The notes beneath the pieces were generated by a model. The model saw only the letters and a list, made by a program, of their open reading frames with translations. It was not told the origin of the DNA and did no database searches. From the NCBI GenBank assembly GCA_026129905.1, contig JAHCHE010000006.1, positions 62,001-126,000 of the forward strand: a DNA stretch of 64,000 nt, in the 5' to 3' direction. Positions 18,001-25,385 of the stretch are shown here, in pieces. Both the position numbers and the translations under genes were made by a program. Within the stretch, counting starts at the first letter, position 1. The number at the start of each line of letters is the position of its first letter. The stretch comes from Bryobacteraceae bacterium. GTDB taxonomy: Bacteria; Acidobacteriota; Terriglobia; Bryobacterales; Bryobacteraceae.

Positions 18001-18438
18001 GCGTTTCAGGTGCTGGCCGGGTCCAAGGACGTCACCATCGACCACAATACGGTGATCACCAACAACCTCCGTGCGCTAATCCTGTTCGACGGCGAACCGT
18101 CGCAGGGGTTTGTCTACCGGAACAACATCGCGCTCCACGGGACGAACGGAGTGATGGGTTCGGGCAAAGCCATCGGGATCGGGACCCTGAGCTACTACGC
18201 GCCAGGATATGTGTTCCTGAAGAACGTGCTCGTCGGAGCAGCGTCGCGCGCGAGCTCGTATCCGGCCGACAACTACTTCCCGGCGGGCTGGGCGGACGTT
18301 AAGTTCGTCGATTTCGCCAAGGGCAACTACCGGCTGGGAACGCAGAGTCCGTACATTAAGGCGGGTACCGACGGCAAGGATCTCGGCGCCGACATCGAAG
18401 CGGTACTCGCCGCTACCGCCGGCGCGGCGGTTCCATAG
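14746..18438 (+). CDS. Giant secreted BACON/LamG/beta-helix protein, C-terminal piece
   Basis: Continuation after the frameshift; sequence homologous to the intact copy starts at 14758 (MGLMFGYQNAGNYYRFSM). Order: rest of jelly-roll 2 (to 15060); four BACON repeats (15073-16110), each with C-x-YxISP, GCxWTA and ITSGA signatures; jelly-roll 3 (16129-16674); a sixth BACON (16705-16965); and a right-handed parallel beta-helix of about 480 residues (16975-18435: YVPAGGDLQQAIDDAAPG, ITIRNNHIYKP, VTIDHNTVITNN), as in pectate-lyase-like proteins. Likely binds and perhaps cleaves or displays on polysaccharide outside the cell; catalytic residues cannot be assigned. Joined to the first piece the protein would be about 1,620 residues. 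Confidence 0.8.
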   Translation: MTTRMGLMFGYQNAGNYYRFSMDMERKNRRLVKLVNGVASLLGEVNEGYEQGRWYAVEARLNGGVVEIWMDGSRLFQVNDVSHAGGKIALYAWWNLGAEFDDVVVANYARPCSYAISPGEGAAAAGGGPGTVSVTAETGCSWTAASGEDWVAITSGAEGDGNGAVTYVVDANPGISQRKATLTVAGQTYSIVQPGIPCSYAISPASAAVEAAASAGSIEVTAQTGCAWTAASDKAWLQITSGASGDGDGEIGYEVAANPGVAPRQAKLTIAGHVYTVTQAGIECTYDISPSEDSADAGAGSGAVEVTAQLGCAWTATSSAGWAQITSGASGNGDGVVGYAIAANSSTAPRHATLTIAGYAFEITQAGIACSYTISPAEASLGFPGGSGSVTVTAPSGCPWTAASNAAWAQITSGASGSGNGTVNYSVQANSGSGPRQATITIAGRSHQVTQAGATGTSGGTVLFSDDFNNGLKSHWTVVDEGTSVAPSKWQVSGGVAQQKTNIWGTTSNALAMPGTYLLTGAATWASYSVALRMRTVVDDDVMGLMFGYQNAGNYYRFSMDMERKNRRLVKLVNGVASLLGEVNEGYEQGRWYAVEARLNGGVVEIWMDGSRLFQVNDVSHAGGKIALYAWWNLGAEFDDVVVSGLSGGGGGNTCTYAISPAQVEVGSLGGTGAVQVTAPSGCSWTAAKTASWITITSGAQDSGNGSVGYSVAANGGSNSRQTTLTIAGLSFGVSQLAPAATQTIYVPAGGDLQQAIDDAAPGSTIALEPGREYRGNFILRNKPGSQYITITTSDPGKLPPAGKRITPAYAVNLPKIVGTNDSPVISTEAGAHHWRLVGLEIHAPNVYCYELVQLGSATATKASDQPSNIELDRVYVHGDPKIGAKRGVTLNSASTSIRNSYFSDFKGASQETQALLGWNGPGPFDITNNYLEAAGENIMFGGAAPKIQGLVPSDITIRNNHIYKPTAWYRYASDYDGSSWMVKNSLELKMARRVTIEGNLIENNWQQAQNGYAIVFTVRANQVATWAVVEDVSFVRNIVRHSGCGVNILGKDNNSNNAGITQRILIKDNLFEDIDYTRWGGDGRAFQVLAGSKDVTIDHNTVITNNLRALILFDGEPSQGFVYRNNIALHGTNGVMGSGKAIGIGTLSYYAPGYVFLKNVLVGAASRASSYPADNYFPAGWADVKFVDFAKGNYRLGTQSPYIKAGTDGKDLGADIEAVLAATAGAAVP
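15900..16674 (+). repeat. Long direct repeat, copy B (about 775 bp)
   Basis: Intact-frame partner of 14285-15060. Near identity over 775 bp, against clear divergence of the first jelly-roll unit (13656-14215), points to recent duplication or gene conversion inside the gene. Confidence 0.95.
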
Positions 18439-18455
18439 GCGGAACGGCGGATCGC

Positions 18456-18486
18456 GGTTCCGCGACGCTCCGGCGTCCGCGGAACC
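18456..18486. terminator. Strong hairpin between convergent genes (bidirectional terminator)
   Basis: GGTTCCGC pairs with GCGGAACC, and inside it GACGC pairs with GCGTC around a TCCG loop (one bulged C), about 13 base pairs in total. It sits between the stops of the giant protein gene (18438) and the thioredoxin-like gene (18499). No T-run follows on either strand, so an intrinsic terminator is likely but not certain. Confidence 0.5.
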
Positions 18487-18498
18487 AGCTCCGGCCGG

Positions 18499-19014
18499 TC
18501 ACTGCTTCAGCAAGGGTTCGACAATGTTGCGCAGGTTCTGATCTTCGTTCTCGAAGAAGGGATCCGTGCCGGAGTACTGGGCGCGAATGGTTCCCTTCTT
18601 GTCGATGATGACCAGTTGCGGCATCATCATCGTCAGCATCACCGGGTGCTGGAGGAAGTCGATCACCTTGTTGCGATCGGTCATGCCGATGGGAAAGGTC
18701 AGGCGCAGTTCGCGCGCGTAGCCGGGTATCAGTTCCTGCGCGCCGTCGTTAATGGCCACGCCCAGCGGCTGAAATCCGCGGCCGCCCAATTCCTCGTAAA
18801 CCCGCTGCATCGAGCTGGAGCAGCGCTTGCAATGCGGGCACGTGGTCAGCAGGAACTCGAGCGCCACCACTTTGCCTTTGTAGCTGCTCAAGTTGATGGT
18901 TTTGCCGGTGGGCAGGGAAAAGACAAACTCGGGCGCCGGACGCGGCACTTGCGCCGCCAGAAGCAGCGCTGCCGTGGCGCACACACTAAGCACCCCAATC
19001 AGCACACGACGCAT
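18499..19014 (-). CDS. Exported TlpA/AhpC-like thioredoxin-fold protein
   Basis: Protein of 171 aa with an N-terminal signal segment (about 1-22), then a TlpA/AhpC-TSA-like redoxin domain: APEFVFSLPTGKTINLSSYKGKVV and the redox motif CPHC (Cys59, Cys62) followed by a third cysteine (Cys65). LVIIDKKGTIRAQYSG is the usual late strand pair. Probably a periplasmic thiol-disulphide reductase; unlike DsbA types it keeps the redoxin insertion. A TACACT box lies 22 bases before the ATG. Separate from the HExxH gene by about 80 bases. Confidence 0.85.
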   Translation of the reverse strand: MRRVLIGVLSVCATAALLLAAQVPRPAPEFVFSLPTGKTINLSSYKGKVVALEFLLTTCPHCKRCSSSMQRVYEELGGRGFQPLGVAINDGAQELIPGYARELRLTFPIGMTDRNKVIDFLQHPVMLTMMMPQLVIIDKKGTIRAQYSGTDPFFENEDQNLRNIVEPLLKQ

Positions 19015-19034
19015 TACGGGATCAGCCTCCTCAT

Positions 19035-19047
19035 TCAGTGTAACGTA
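19035..19047 (-). promoter_or_regulatory. Probable -10 region (TACGTTACACTGA) of the thioredoxin-like gene
   Basis: Exact 13-base match to the site at 813-825, same orientation relative to its gene. TACACT lies 22 bases before the start codon, giving a leader of roughly 16 nt with AGGAGG-like purines (GAATGAGGAGGCTGATCC) just before the ATG. Confidence 0.45.
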
Positions 19048-19095
19048 TGACCAGTTTAACCGATGTCCGCGCCTTCGGATCCTGTGGCGGCGGAC

Positions 19096-20337
19096 CTACA
19101 GAAGGTCGGCCAGCGCCGCCAGTCCCTCCGCGCAGATCACCTGGGAACCGTCCAGGCGCACAACGAAGTACCCATCGTCGCCCTGTCCGGAAAACCGCTC
19201 CCGCGTGTCCTGGCTGACAAGCAGGGATTTCCACTTCTTGTCGAGTACTTTTCGATAAAGGCGGAAAAACTCCGCCGCCGTTTCCGGCGTTTCCCATGCG
19301 GAAACATGCAACAGCACGGTACGCTTATTCCTGCGGTGCTCCAGGAAACGGTAGGCGCCGCCGGTCCATCGGGGCGCGATCCGTTTGGCCGCATCGTCGC
19401 CGGCGAACTGGCGCAGCAGCACGGAAAAATCGAACTCGCCCAAAGTGCCTTCAGCGAGCTGGGCGTACTGGTTCGCCCGCGCCAGACGCGGCATGTCGGG
19501 CGCCTTCACCGGAACCGGATCCAGGTACTTTTCCGGATGCAAAACCTGCTGCGTGGTCGCCGGCGGCCTGCGGAACACCTCGGTGAACGCCTTGCGGCCC
19601 ATCTTTTCGACGATCGCCTGCTGGAACCGCATCCCGCCGGTGTAAGGAAAAATGAGCGATTCCCGCAAGTAGAGCGGGGCTTTGTCCAGCACCGGGAATT
19701 CACCCTGAGAAGAGCCGATCATCCGCGCCATCACCGCGAACAGGTCCGGCGAATCCTTCAGCGACCGGCCGGTCCGCTGTACCGACAGTTCCGCCATCAG
19801 CCATGTGGCCTGGCCTTCGAGCACCGCCATCCTGGCCAGGGCCCCGTCGTCGTTCTTTCCGGCGCGGTCCAGGTAGCGCTGGAGCCGAAAGTGCTGATCG
19901 GCGAGGGCGTGCGCCAGTTCGTGGGTCAGCGCGGCCTCCTGCGTCTCGGGGTCGTCGCTTTCCAGCACGAAGAGTTTCTTCTTCTTGAAGTCGTAGAAGG
20001 CGGCCGCCTGCTCGGTATAGAGTTCGACCGTGGTCTCTTTCAGGTCGAAGTCCGGCGGAACGAAGCCGAACTTCTTGAGGAGCATCTCCTCGACGCGGAT
20101 GTCCTCCGGCTTGATCTCCTCCTTGATGCGGCGTTCGAGGAAGCGCTTCAGGTCGGGCCGGTCGATCATGTCGTAGGCCACCTTGTGGCGTAATTCCAGG
20201 CCGGTGATCTCGCTGAGTTGCCGGACGGTCTGGTCGAGCTTGTCGAAGAGTTGGTTAGGCTGGCGTTCGGATTGCCGTTCAAGAGCCGGGGCCTGCAACA
20301 AGGCGGCCAGCAGCGGGAGGACGAAGGCGCTTTTCAT
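19096..20337 (-). CDS. Exported HExxH metallopeptidase-like protein
   Basis: Protein of 413 aa. A hydrophobic N-terminus (MKSAFVLPLLAALLQAPAL) suggests export. The key feature is HELAH (139-143) in EAALTHELAHALADQHF, a zincin-type HExxH, followed by YLDRAG and a later Glu-rich helix (AVLEGQATWLMAEL, about 171-184) that could supply the third zinc ligand. It fits uncharacterised secreted zinc peptidase families of acidobacteria; substrate unknown. Its ATG overlaps the stop of the MFS gene (ATGA at 20334-20337), so the two are coupled. Confidence 0.7.
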   Translation of the reverse strand: MKSAFVLPLLAALLQAPALERQSERQPNQLFDKLDQTVRQLSEITGLELRHKVAYDMIDRPDLKRFLERRIKEEIKPEDIRVEEMLLKKFGFVPPDFDLKETTVELYTEQAAAFYDFKKKKLFVLESDDPETQEAALTHELAHALADQHFRLQRYLDRAGKNDDGALARMAVLEGQATWLMAELSVQRTGRSLKDSPDLFAVMARMIGSSQGEFPVLDKAPLYLRESLIFPYTGGMRFQQAIVEKMGRKAFTEVFRRPPATTQQVLHPEKYLDPVPVKAPDMPRLARANQYAQLAEGTLGEFDFSVLLRQFAGDDAAKRIAPRWTGGAYRFLEHRRNKRTVLLHVSAWETPETAAEFFRLYRKVLDKKWKSLLVSQDTRERFSGQGDDGYFVVRLDGSQVICAEGLAALADLL

Positions 20338-21650
20338 GCCGTTCCCCGATCGTGCTCCGAACGATGAATGCCGTCGGCGAAACGGCGGTAGACGAGAGCG
20401 CCGGCGAGGCAGATCGCGCCGCCCAAGAACACCGCCCAGCGGGGACCGGTGAATTCCGCTATCGCGCCGCCGGCCAGGTGACCCAGCGGCAGGACGCCAA
20501 TCACTGTCATCGAGAACAGGGCCATGATGCGGCCTCGATATTCATCGGGAACCATGGTTTGGATGAGCGTATTGGCTGCCGCGTTCTGGCGCATCTGGCT
20601 GAAGCCAAACAGAGAATATAGCGCAAGCGAGAACGCGAACCAGGGCGACCAGGCGAACGTCACCAGCACCGCGCCGGTGGTGAGCGCGCTGTAGAGCGCG
20701 ACGCGCGGCAGCCCTTCGGTCTTAGTTCGCCGCGCCAGTCCCAATGTTCCCGCCACCGCGCCCACGCCGGCGGCCCCGGTGAGGAATCCCAGGCCGCGCG
20801 AGCCCCTGCCGAAGATGGCGTCGGCGAAGAACGGCGCCAGGGAAACCGCCGGTGCCCGCACGATGTTCACCACGCTGTTCACCAGCAGCAGGACGAGCAC
20901 CGGGCGATGGCCATGGACGTAGCGGAAGCCGTCGCGCAGGTGCGTCCAGGGAGAGGCGGGCGCGGCGCGGGGAATCGAGGGCAGGCGCAGTAGAAACAAC
21001 GAGCCGAGCACGGCCAGGAACGTCGAGGCGTTGATGAGGAAGCATGCGCCTTCGCCGAGGGCGGCAATCAGCACGCCGGCCACCGACGGCCCGACGATCC
21101 GCGCGGAGTTGAACACCACCGAATTGAGGGAAATGGCGTTCAGCAGGTCTTCCTTGCCGACCATGTGGATGAACAGCGACTGCCGCGCCGGAACCTCGAA
21201 CGCGTTGATCACGCCCCAGGAAAGCGCAAGAGCGAAGACGTGCGAGGCCGCCACTTTGCCGGTCAGCGTCAGCGCCGCCAGCGCCAGCGCCTGAAGTAGG
21301 AACGCCGCTTGCGCCGCGATCACAATGCGGTAGCGCGAGAAGCGGTCCGCCGCCAGACCGGCCACCGGTCCCAACGCCAGTACCGGCAGATGGGAGCAGA
21401 ACCCAACCGCGCCAACCAGGAACTCCGAGCCGGTCAACCGATAGATGAGCCAAAGCTGGGACACGTTCTGCATCCACGTGCCGATGAGCGAGACCGCCTG
21501 GCCCGCCGCGAAGATGCGGTAGTTCCGGTGGCGCAGCGCGCGGAAGGTGAGCTTCCAACCGGCGGCGACTTGCGCGCCGCTTCCTTCGGCGAGGGCATGC
21601 GGAGGAGGACCGCTTTCCGAAGCTCTGTCCAGTCTCGCAGGCGCCCCCAT
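20334..21650 (-). CDS. MFS transporter (EntS/MFS_3-like exporter)
   Basis: Inner-membrane protein of 438 aa with about 12 predicted helices. The start of the domain, FRALRHRNYRIFAAGQAVSLIGTWMQNVSQLWLIYRLT (about 36-73), and the loop-2 motif AGLAADRFSRYRIV are typical of the MFS_3 group that includes the enterobactin exporter EntS. It likely exports a small molecule by proton antiport; substrate unknown. It is followed directly, with a 4-base overlap, by the HExxH protein gene. Confidence 0.88.
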   Translation of the reverse strand: MGAPARLDRASESGPPPHALAEGSGAQVAAGWKLTFRALRHRNYRIFAAGQAVSLIGTWMQNVSQLWLIYRLTGSEFLVGAVGFCSHLPVLALGPVAGLAADRFSRYRIVIAAQAAFLLQALALAALTLTGKVAASHVFALALSWGVINAFEVPARQSLFIHMVGKEDLLNAISLNSVVFNSARIVGPSVAGVLIAALGEGACFLINASTFLAVLGSLFLLRLPSIPRAAPASPWTHLRDGFRYVHGHRPVLVLLLVNSVVNIVRAPAVSLAPFFADAIFGRGSRGLGFLTGAAGVGAVAGTLGLARRTKTEGLPRVALYSALTTGAVLVTFAWSPWFAFSLALYSLFGFSQMRQNAAANTLIQTMVPDEYRGRIMALFSMTVIGVLPLGHLAGGAIAEFTGPRWAVFLGGAICLAGALVYRRFADGIHRSEHDRGTA

Positions 21651-21739
21651 GAGTAATTTTCAGAATACACCGCACCCCGAGCCGGGTCCGCACCGCGAGC
21701 GGCGTCGGCGTATCATTCTCACAGTAAGGAGTCGGCCTT

Positions 21740-23890
21740 ATGGCATGGTTCTACCTGCTTCGCGTCCCCATTGTCATCGCCGTGGCCGTAGCGTTGCTCG
21801 GCCTGTTCGCCAAAGGCAACGCCCTCTTCCAGAACCTGCTGGTGATGGACGACTGGCGGCAGGTCTACTGGTCGTCGCTGCTCGCCTTTCTGCTGGCCGC
21901 CACGCTGATCACAACCGCGAACCTGACGCTTTACTACGGGCCGCGGCGTTTCCGGCTCCGTCCGGCTTGTAAGACGGGGACACACAACCTGGGCGTGTTC
22001 GCGGCGGGCCTTGTGCCGGCCGCGATACTCGTAGGCGCTTTCATCCGTCTGACGCGACCCCCCGCCAGCGACGTGGCGCCCCTGGCGGCGGGGGCCGGGG
22101 TAGCGCTGGGGTTCGCCACGATGGCGGCAGTCGTGATCGGGCTTACGCTGGCCGCCCTGTGGCTGGCGCGCGCCTCGACGACGCCGGAGCCCGGAGGGGG
22201 AGAAATTCCGTTCCTGGTCTTCCCGCTCGAGACGATTCCGCCGTTGAAGCGGCTCCTGCTGTGGGCGTACTATACCGAATCGCCTCTTCCGGAGTGGTTC
22301 GCCAGACGGTGGGCCCGGTTCGACGAAAGGGCGGCGCGGCTTCTGGGAAGGGGATACTCGGTGGAGTCGGCGCGGGGGCCGGTGCTTGGTTCGGGTCACG
22401 TGTTCGCTGCGATGCTCTGGCTGGCATCGCTGGCGCTTTATTGGACCGGAGGGGCATTTCAGGAACGAGTTCTGCGGAGCGACGCCCCTCCCGCGCCTCC
22501 GCTGCTGGACTTCTCGACGCTGGCGTTCGTTCTGCTGGCGCTCATCCTGGCGTGCTGGACGTTTGGCGGCCTGGCATTTTATCTCGACCGCTTTCGCGTA
22601 CCCTTCCTGTGGCTCGCCGCGCTGTATTGCCTTTTCACGTCGTCTTCACGGCTTTCGGACCACTTCTACGCGACGACGCCGGCGGATGCTGCGCAATTCC
22701 CGCTGCCGGCGCCCCAGGTGGCGCTCACCGAGCCTCCGGCCGGGCGCGTGGTGGTGGCGGCGGCGGCGGGGGGAGGCATACAGGCGGCGGCATGGACCGC
22801 CAAAGTGCTGTCCGAACTGCGCGCGATTGACGGGTTTGCGCCGGCAGTCCGCTTGATCAGCGGCGCCTCTGGAGGCTCGGTCGGGGCGATGTTCTTTCTG
22901 CGTACATATCCGCACGCCGCGCCCGGCCATCGGGCGTGGACGGCGGCGGACGCGGCCGAGGCCGCCATGCAGCCGTGCCTGGACGACGTGGCGTGGGGCC
23001 TCGTCAATCCCGATCTCTGGCGGGTGCTGCTGCCGTGGGCGCGCGATCGGGAGGTGAGCCGCGGCTGGGCGTTGGAGCGGTCGTTCGCCAAGCGGGCGGG
23101 ACTGGGCAAGGCGACCCTGCTGGAGTGGTCGCGGGGCGTCGGCAAGGGCTTTCCGGCGGTGATCTTCAACGCCACGGCGGTTGAATATGGCGTACCGGCG
23201 CTGTTCTCCACTACTGCTTTTCCCCCTCCGCATACTGCTTTTCCCCCTCCGCAGAAGCCGGGCAGCGCGCCGGCCATGCGCAATGGCTTCTACCTGACCG
23301 CCGAGCCGCGCGATGTGGCGGTGGCCACCGCCGTGAGGCTCTCGGCGGCATTCCCGTACGTGTCTCCGGTTTCGCGCCAGGACCCTGGCGACGCGAGGCA
23401 GGCGACGCTCCACCTGGCCGACGGCGGCTACTACGACAACTACGGGCTGGTTTCGCTGATGGGCTGGCTGCTGGCGGCGGCCGAGAACATGAAAGAGATC
23501 CCGGAGATCCTCGTGTTGCGGATCGAATCGTTTCCGCCGGAGGCCGACAAGCCGCTGGCGCCGAAAGGATGGGCCTACCAGACGATTGCGCCGCTGGAGA
23601 CGCTGCTCAACGTCCGCACCGGCGCCCAACTGTTGCGGAACAACACCGAACTGGAACTGCTTTCCACCACGCCGCCGCTCCGGGACAAGATCGCGCAGGT
23701 GACGGCGAGGTATGCGATTCCGGAAGGCTGCCCGAGCAACCCGCCGCTGTCCTGGAAACTGAACAAGCAGGAGCAGGAATGCATCCGCGAAGCCTGGCGG
23801 CATTTCCAGCAAGGACCGGAATACGCCCAAATCCGGACCTTTCTGGGATCGGCAGCGGGAACCGGCGCGCGCGGCGGTGCGCTAAAATAA
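21740..23890 (+). CDS. Membrane-anchored patatin-like phospholipase
   Basis: Protein of 716 aa. The first about 320 residues hold several hydrophobic helices (at 5-25, 42-62, 85-105, 115-140, and 220-310). A patatin domain follows: the oxyanion strand AAAAGGGIQAA (about 335), nucleophile elbow GASGGS (375-380, Ser377) and the second catalytic residue in ADGGYYDN (Asp near 561). By family it hydrolyses acyl ester bonds of lipids at the membrane. AAGGAG lies 8 bases before the ATG. A perfect 21-bp tandem repeat at 23212-23253 adds a TAFPPPH/TAFPPPQ pair to a loop. Confidence 0.85.
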   Translation: MAWFYLLRVPIVIAVAVALLGLFAKGNALFQNLLVMDDWRQVYWSSLLAFLLAATLITTANLTLYYGPRRFRLRPACKTGTHNLGVFAAGLVPAAILVGAFIRLTRPPASDVAPLAAGAGVALGFATMAAVVIGLTLAALWLARASTTPEPGGGEIPFLVFPLETIPPLKRLLLWAYYTESPLPEWFARRWARFDERAARLLGRGYSVESARGPVLGSGHVFAAMLWLASLALYWTGGAFQERVLRSDAPPAPPLLDFSTLAFVLLALILACWTFGGLAFYLDRFRVPFLWLAALYCLFTSSSRLSDHFYATTPADAAQFPLPAPQVALTEPPAGRVVVAAAAGGGIQAAAWTAKVLSELRAIDGFAPAVRLISGASGGSVGAMFFLRTYPHAAPGHRAWTAADAAEAAMQPCLDDVAWGLVNPDLWRVLLPWARDREVSRGWALERSFAKRAGLGKATLLEWSRGVGKGFPAVIFNATAVEYGVPALFSTTAFPPPHTAFPPPQKPGSAPAMRNGFYLTAEPRDVAVATAVRLSAAFPYVSPVSRQDPGDARQATLHLADGGYYDNYGLVSLMGWLLAAAENMKEIPEILVLRIESFPPEADKPLAPKGWAYQTIAPLETLLNVRTGAQLLRNNTELELLSTTPPLRDKIAQVTARYAIPEGCPSNPPLSWKLNKQEQECIREAWRHFQQGPEYAQIRTFLGSAAGTGARGGALK
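23212..23253 (+). repeat. Perfect 21-bp tandem repeat inside the patatin gene
   Basis: Two exact copies of a 21-base unit (TACTGCTTTTCC...TCCGCA) at 23212-23232 and 23233-23253. The length is a multiple of three, so the frame is kept and a proline-rich heptapeptide is duplicated. Confidence 0.97.
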
Positions 23891-23924
23891 GCCAGACAGC
23901 ACTCACCTATAGGGAGAAATCAGA

Positions 23925-24056
23925 TTGGCGGACGAAAACGTCTATAAGGCCGAGCCCGTCGGCAGCGGCACATTCATTATCCGAAAGCCGAAGCGCAAGA
24001 GCATGAAGCGGAGGCAGACGCGGCTCAAGAGTCCCCGTCCCGGCATGCGCAAATAG
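23925..24056 (+). CDS. Small basic protein, 43 aa, unknown function
   Basis: TTG start with AGGGAGAA 6-9 bases upstream; stop TAG at 24054. The product begins MADENVYKAEPVGSGTFIIR and continues as a Lys/Arg-rich tail (KPKRKSMKRRQTRLKSPRPG). Codon third positions are GC-rich like the neighbours. It sits 34 bases after the patatin gene and 7 before the glucarate dehydratase gene, so it is probably cotranscribed. The basic tail could bind nucleic acid, but there is no recognised domain. Too short for certainty; the ribosome site and packing make it likely real. Confidence 0.55.
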   Translation: MADENVYKAEPVGSGTFIIRKPKRKSMKRRQTRLKSPRPGMRK

Positions 24057-24063
24057 CCGCGCG

Positions 24064-25365
24064 ATGCGGATCAGCGAGCTTCGCGTTCACCCGGCGGCGG
24101 TGGCGGATCCTCCCCTGCGCAGCTCTTACGGCCGCCACGCGCCTTACGCCCTGCGCACGATCGTCGAGATCAAGACCACCGACGGGGTCACCGGAATTAG
24201 CGAAACCTACGGCGGCGAAGGTCCGATGGCCGCTATCGAGGAGATTCGCAGCGACGTTGTTGGACGCGACCCGTTCCAGTTATTAAGCCTCTGGCGAAGC
24301 ATGTCCGAGAGCGCTACGGACGGCGATCGCACCCAGACGATGCTCGTTCCGGGCGAGAATCCCCTGGACAAGAAGACGCGGACGTTCGCGGCGATCGAAA
24401 TCGCCTGTCTCGACGTCATCGGAAAGGCGGTGGGCAAGCCGGTCTGCGACCTGCTGGGCGGCCGCGCGCGCGACAACGCGTCGTTTTCCGCGTACTTGTT
24501 CTACAAGCACGGCGGCGGCGGCGGACTCGGCCAAGACGCGCGCGACGACGAGTACGGGGAGTGCCTCGACCCGCGGTCGATCGTGCGCCAGGCGCGGCAG
24601 ATGATCGCCAAGTACGGGTTTCGCGAGATCAAGCTTAAGGGGGGCGTGCTCCCGCCGGACGAAGAGATCGCCGCGATCCGGACGTTGCGCGAGGAATTCG
24701 GAACGGCGTACCCGCTCCGCATCGACCCCAACTGCGCCTGGTCCGTGGAGACGTCGTTCCGCGTCGGCCGGGAATTGTGCGAAGAACTGGCAAACGGCGG
24801 GTACCTTGAGGATCCGGCGCCCGGCCTGGACGGGATGGCCGAGGTCCGGAAACGGCTGCTGGCGGCCGGAATCGGCACGCCGCTGGCGAGTAATGTCGCG
24901 GTGACCTGTGTTGCCCATGTACCCGAAGCGCACCGGCAGGACGCGGTGCAGATCGTGCTATCGGATCCCCATTACTGGGGCGGCATACGGCGGCTCCAGC
25001 AGTTGTCGTTTCTTTGCGAGGCCCTCGGGATGGGCTTGTCGATGCACTCGAACAACCACCTCGGCGTCAGCCTGATGGCGATGGCGCACGCGGCGGCGGC
25101 ATCCCCCCGGCTGACCTTCGCCTGCGATACGCACTATCCTTGGCAGACGGAACGGGACGAGGTGGTGGAAGGAGGCCGGGTCCGGTTCGTCGACGGTTGC
25201 GTGCGCCTACCGGACAAGCCTGGTCTGGGCGTCTCGCTCGACTACGATCAACTCGCCCGCTTGCGGGAACGGTACGAGAAACTGCCGTACCGCAGGCGGG
25301 ACGACGAAGCCGAAATGCGCAAACATGTGGACCCGAACTGGAAGCGCGTTCTGCCGCGCTGGTAA
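24064..25365 (+). CDS. gudD: Glucarate dehydratase-like enzyme (enolase superfamily)
   Basis: Cytoplasmic enzyme of 433 aa that removes water from D-glucarate to give 5-dehydro-4-deoxyglucarate. The enolase N-domain (1-140) is followed by a barrel with the KxK pair in EIKLKGG (about 188-194), metal ligands in RIDPNCAW (Asp near 222), YLEDPAPG (Glu near 248) and SNVAVT, and the His of SMHSNNHLG (about 327-335), which with an upstream Asp forms the family's His-Asp dyad. These motifs are characteristic of the GlucD subgroup. The next gene encodes the following pathway step, which supports the call. Idarate relatives are a possible alternative. Confidence 0.88.
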   Translation: MRISELRVHPAAVADPPLRSSYGRHAPYALRTIVEIKTTDGVTGISETYGGEGPMAAIEEIRSDVVGRDPFQLLSLWRSMSESATDGDRTQTMLVPGENPLDKKTRTFAAIEIACLDVIGKAVGKPVCDLLGGRARDNASFSAYLFYKHGGGGGLGQDARDDEYGECLDPRSIVRQARQMIAKYGFREIKLKGGVLPPDEEIAAIRTLREEFGTAYPLRIDPNCAWSVETSFRVGRELCEELANGGYLEDPAPGLDGMAEVRKRLLAAGIGTPLASNVAVTCVAHVPEAHRQDAVQIVLSDPHYWGGIRRLQQLSFLCEALGMGLSMHSNNHLGVSLMAMAHAAAASPRLTFACDTHYPWQTERDEVVEGGRVRFVDGCVRLPDKPGLGVSLDYDQLARLRERYEKLPYRRRDDEAEMRKHVDPNWKRVLPRW

Positions 25366-25385
25366 GATCCCGCCCGGAGAGCCTG

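Noticed and set aside
25014-25385. Upstream extension of the KDG dehydratase to 25014
   Set aside because: It overlaps the glucarate dehydratase; the family start MNELESRIRG with GGAGA is at 25386.
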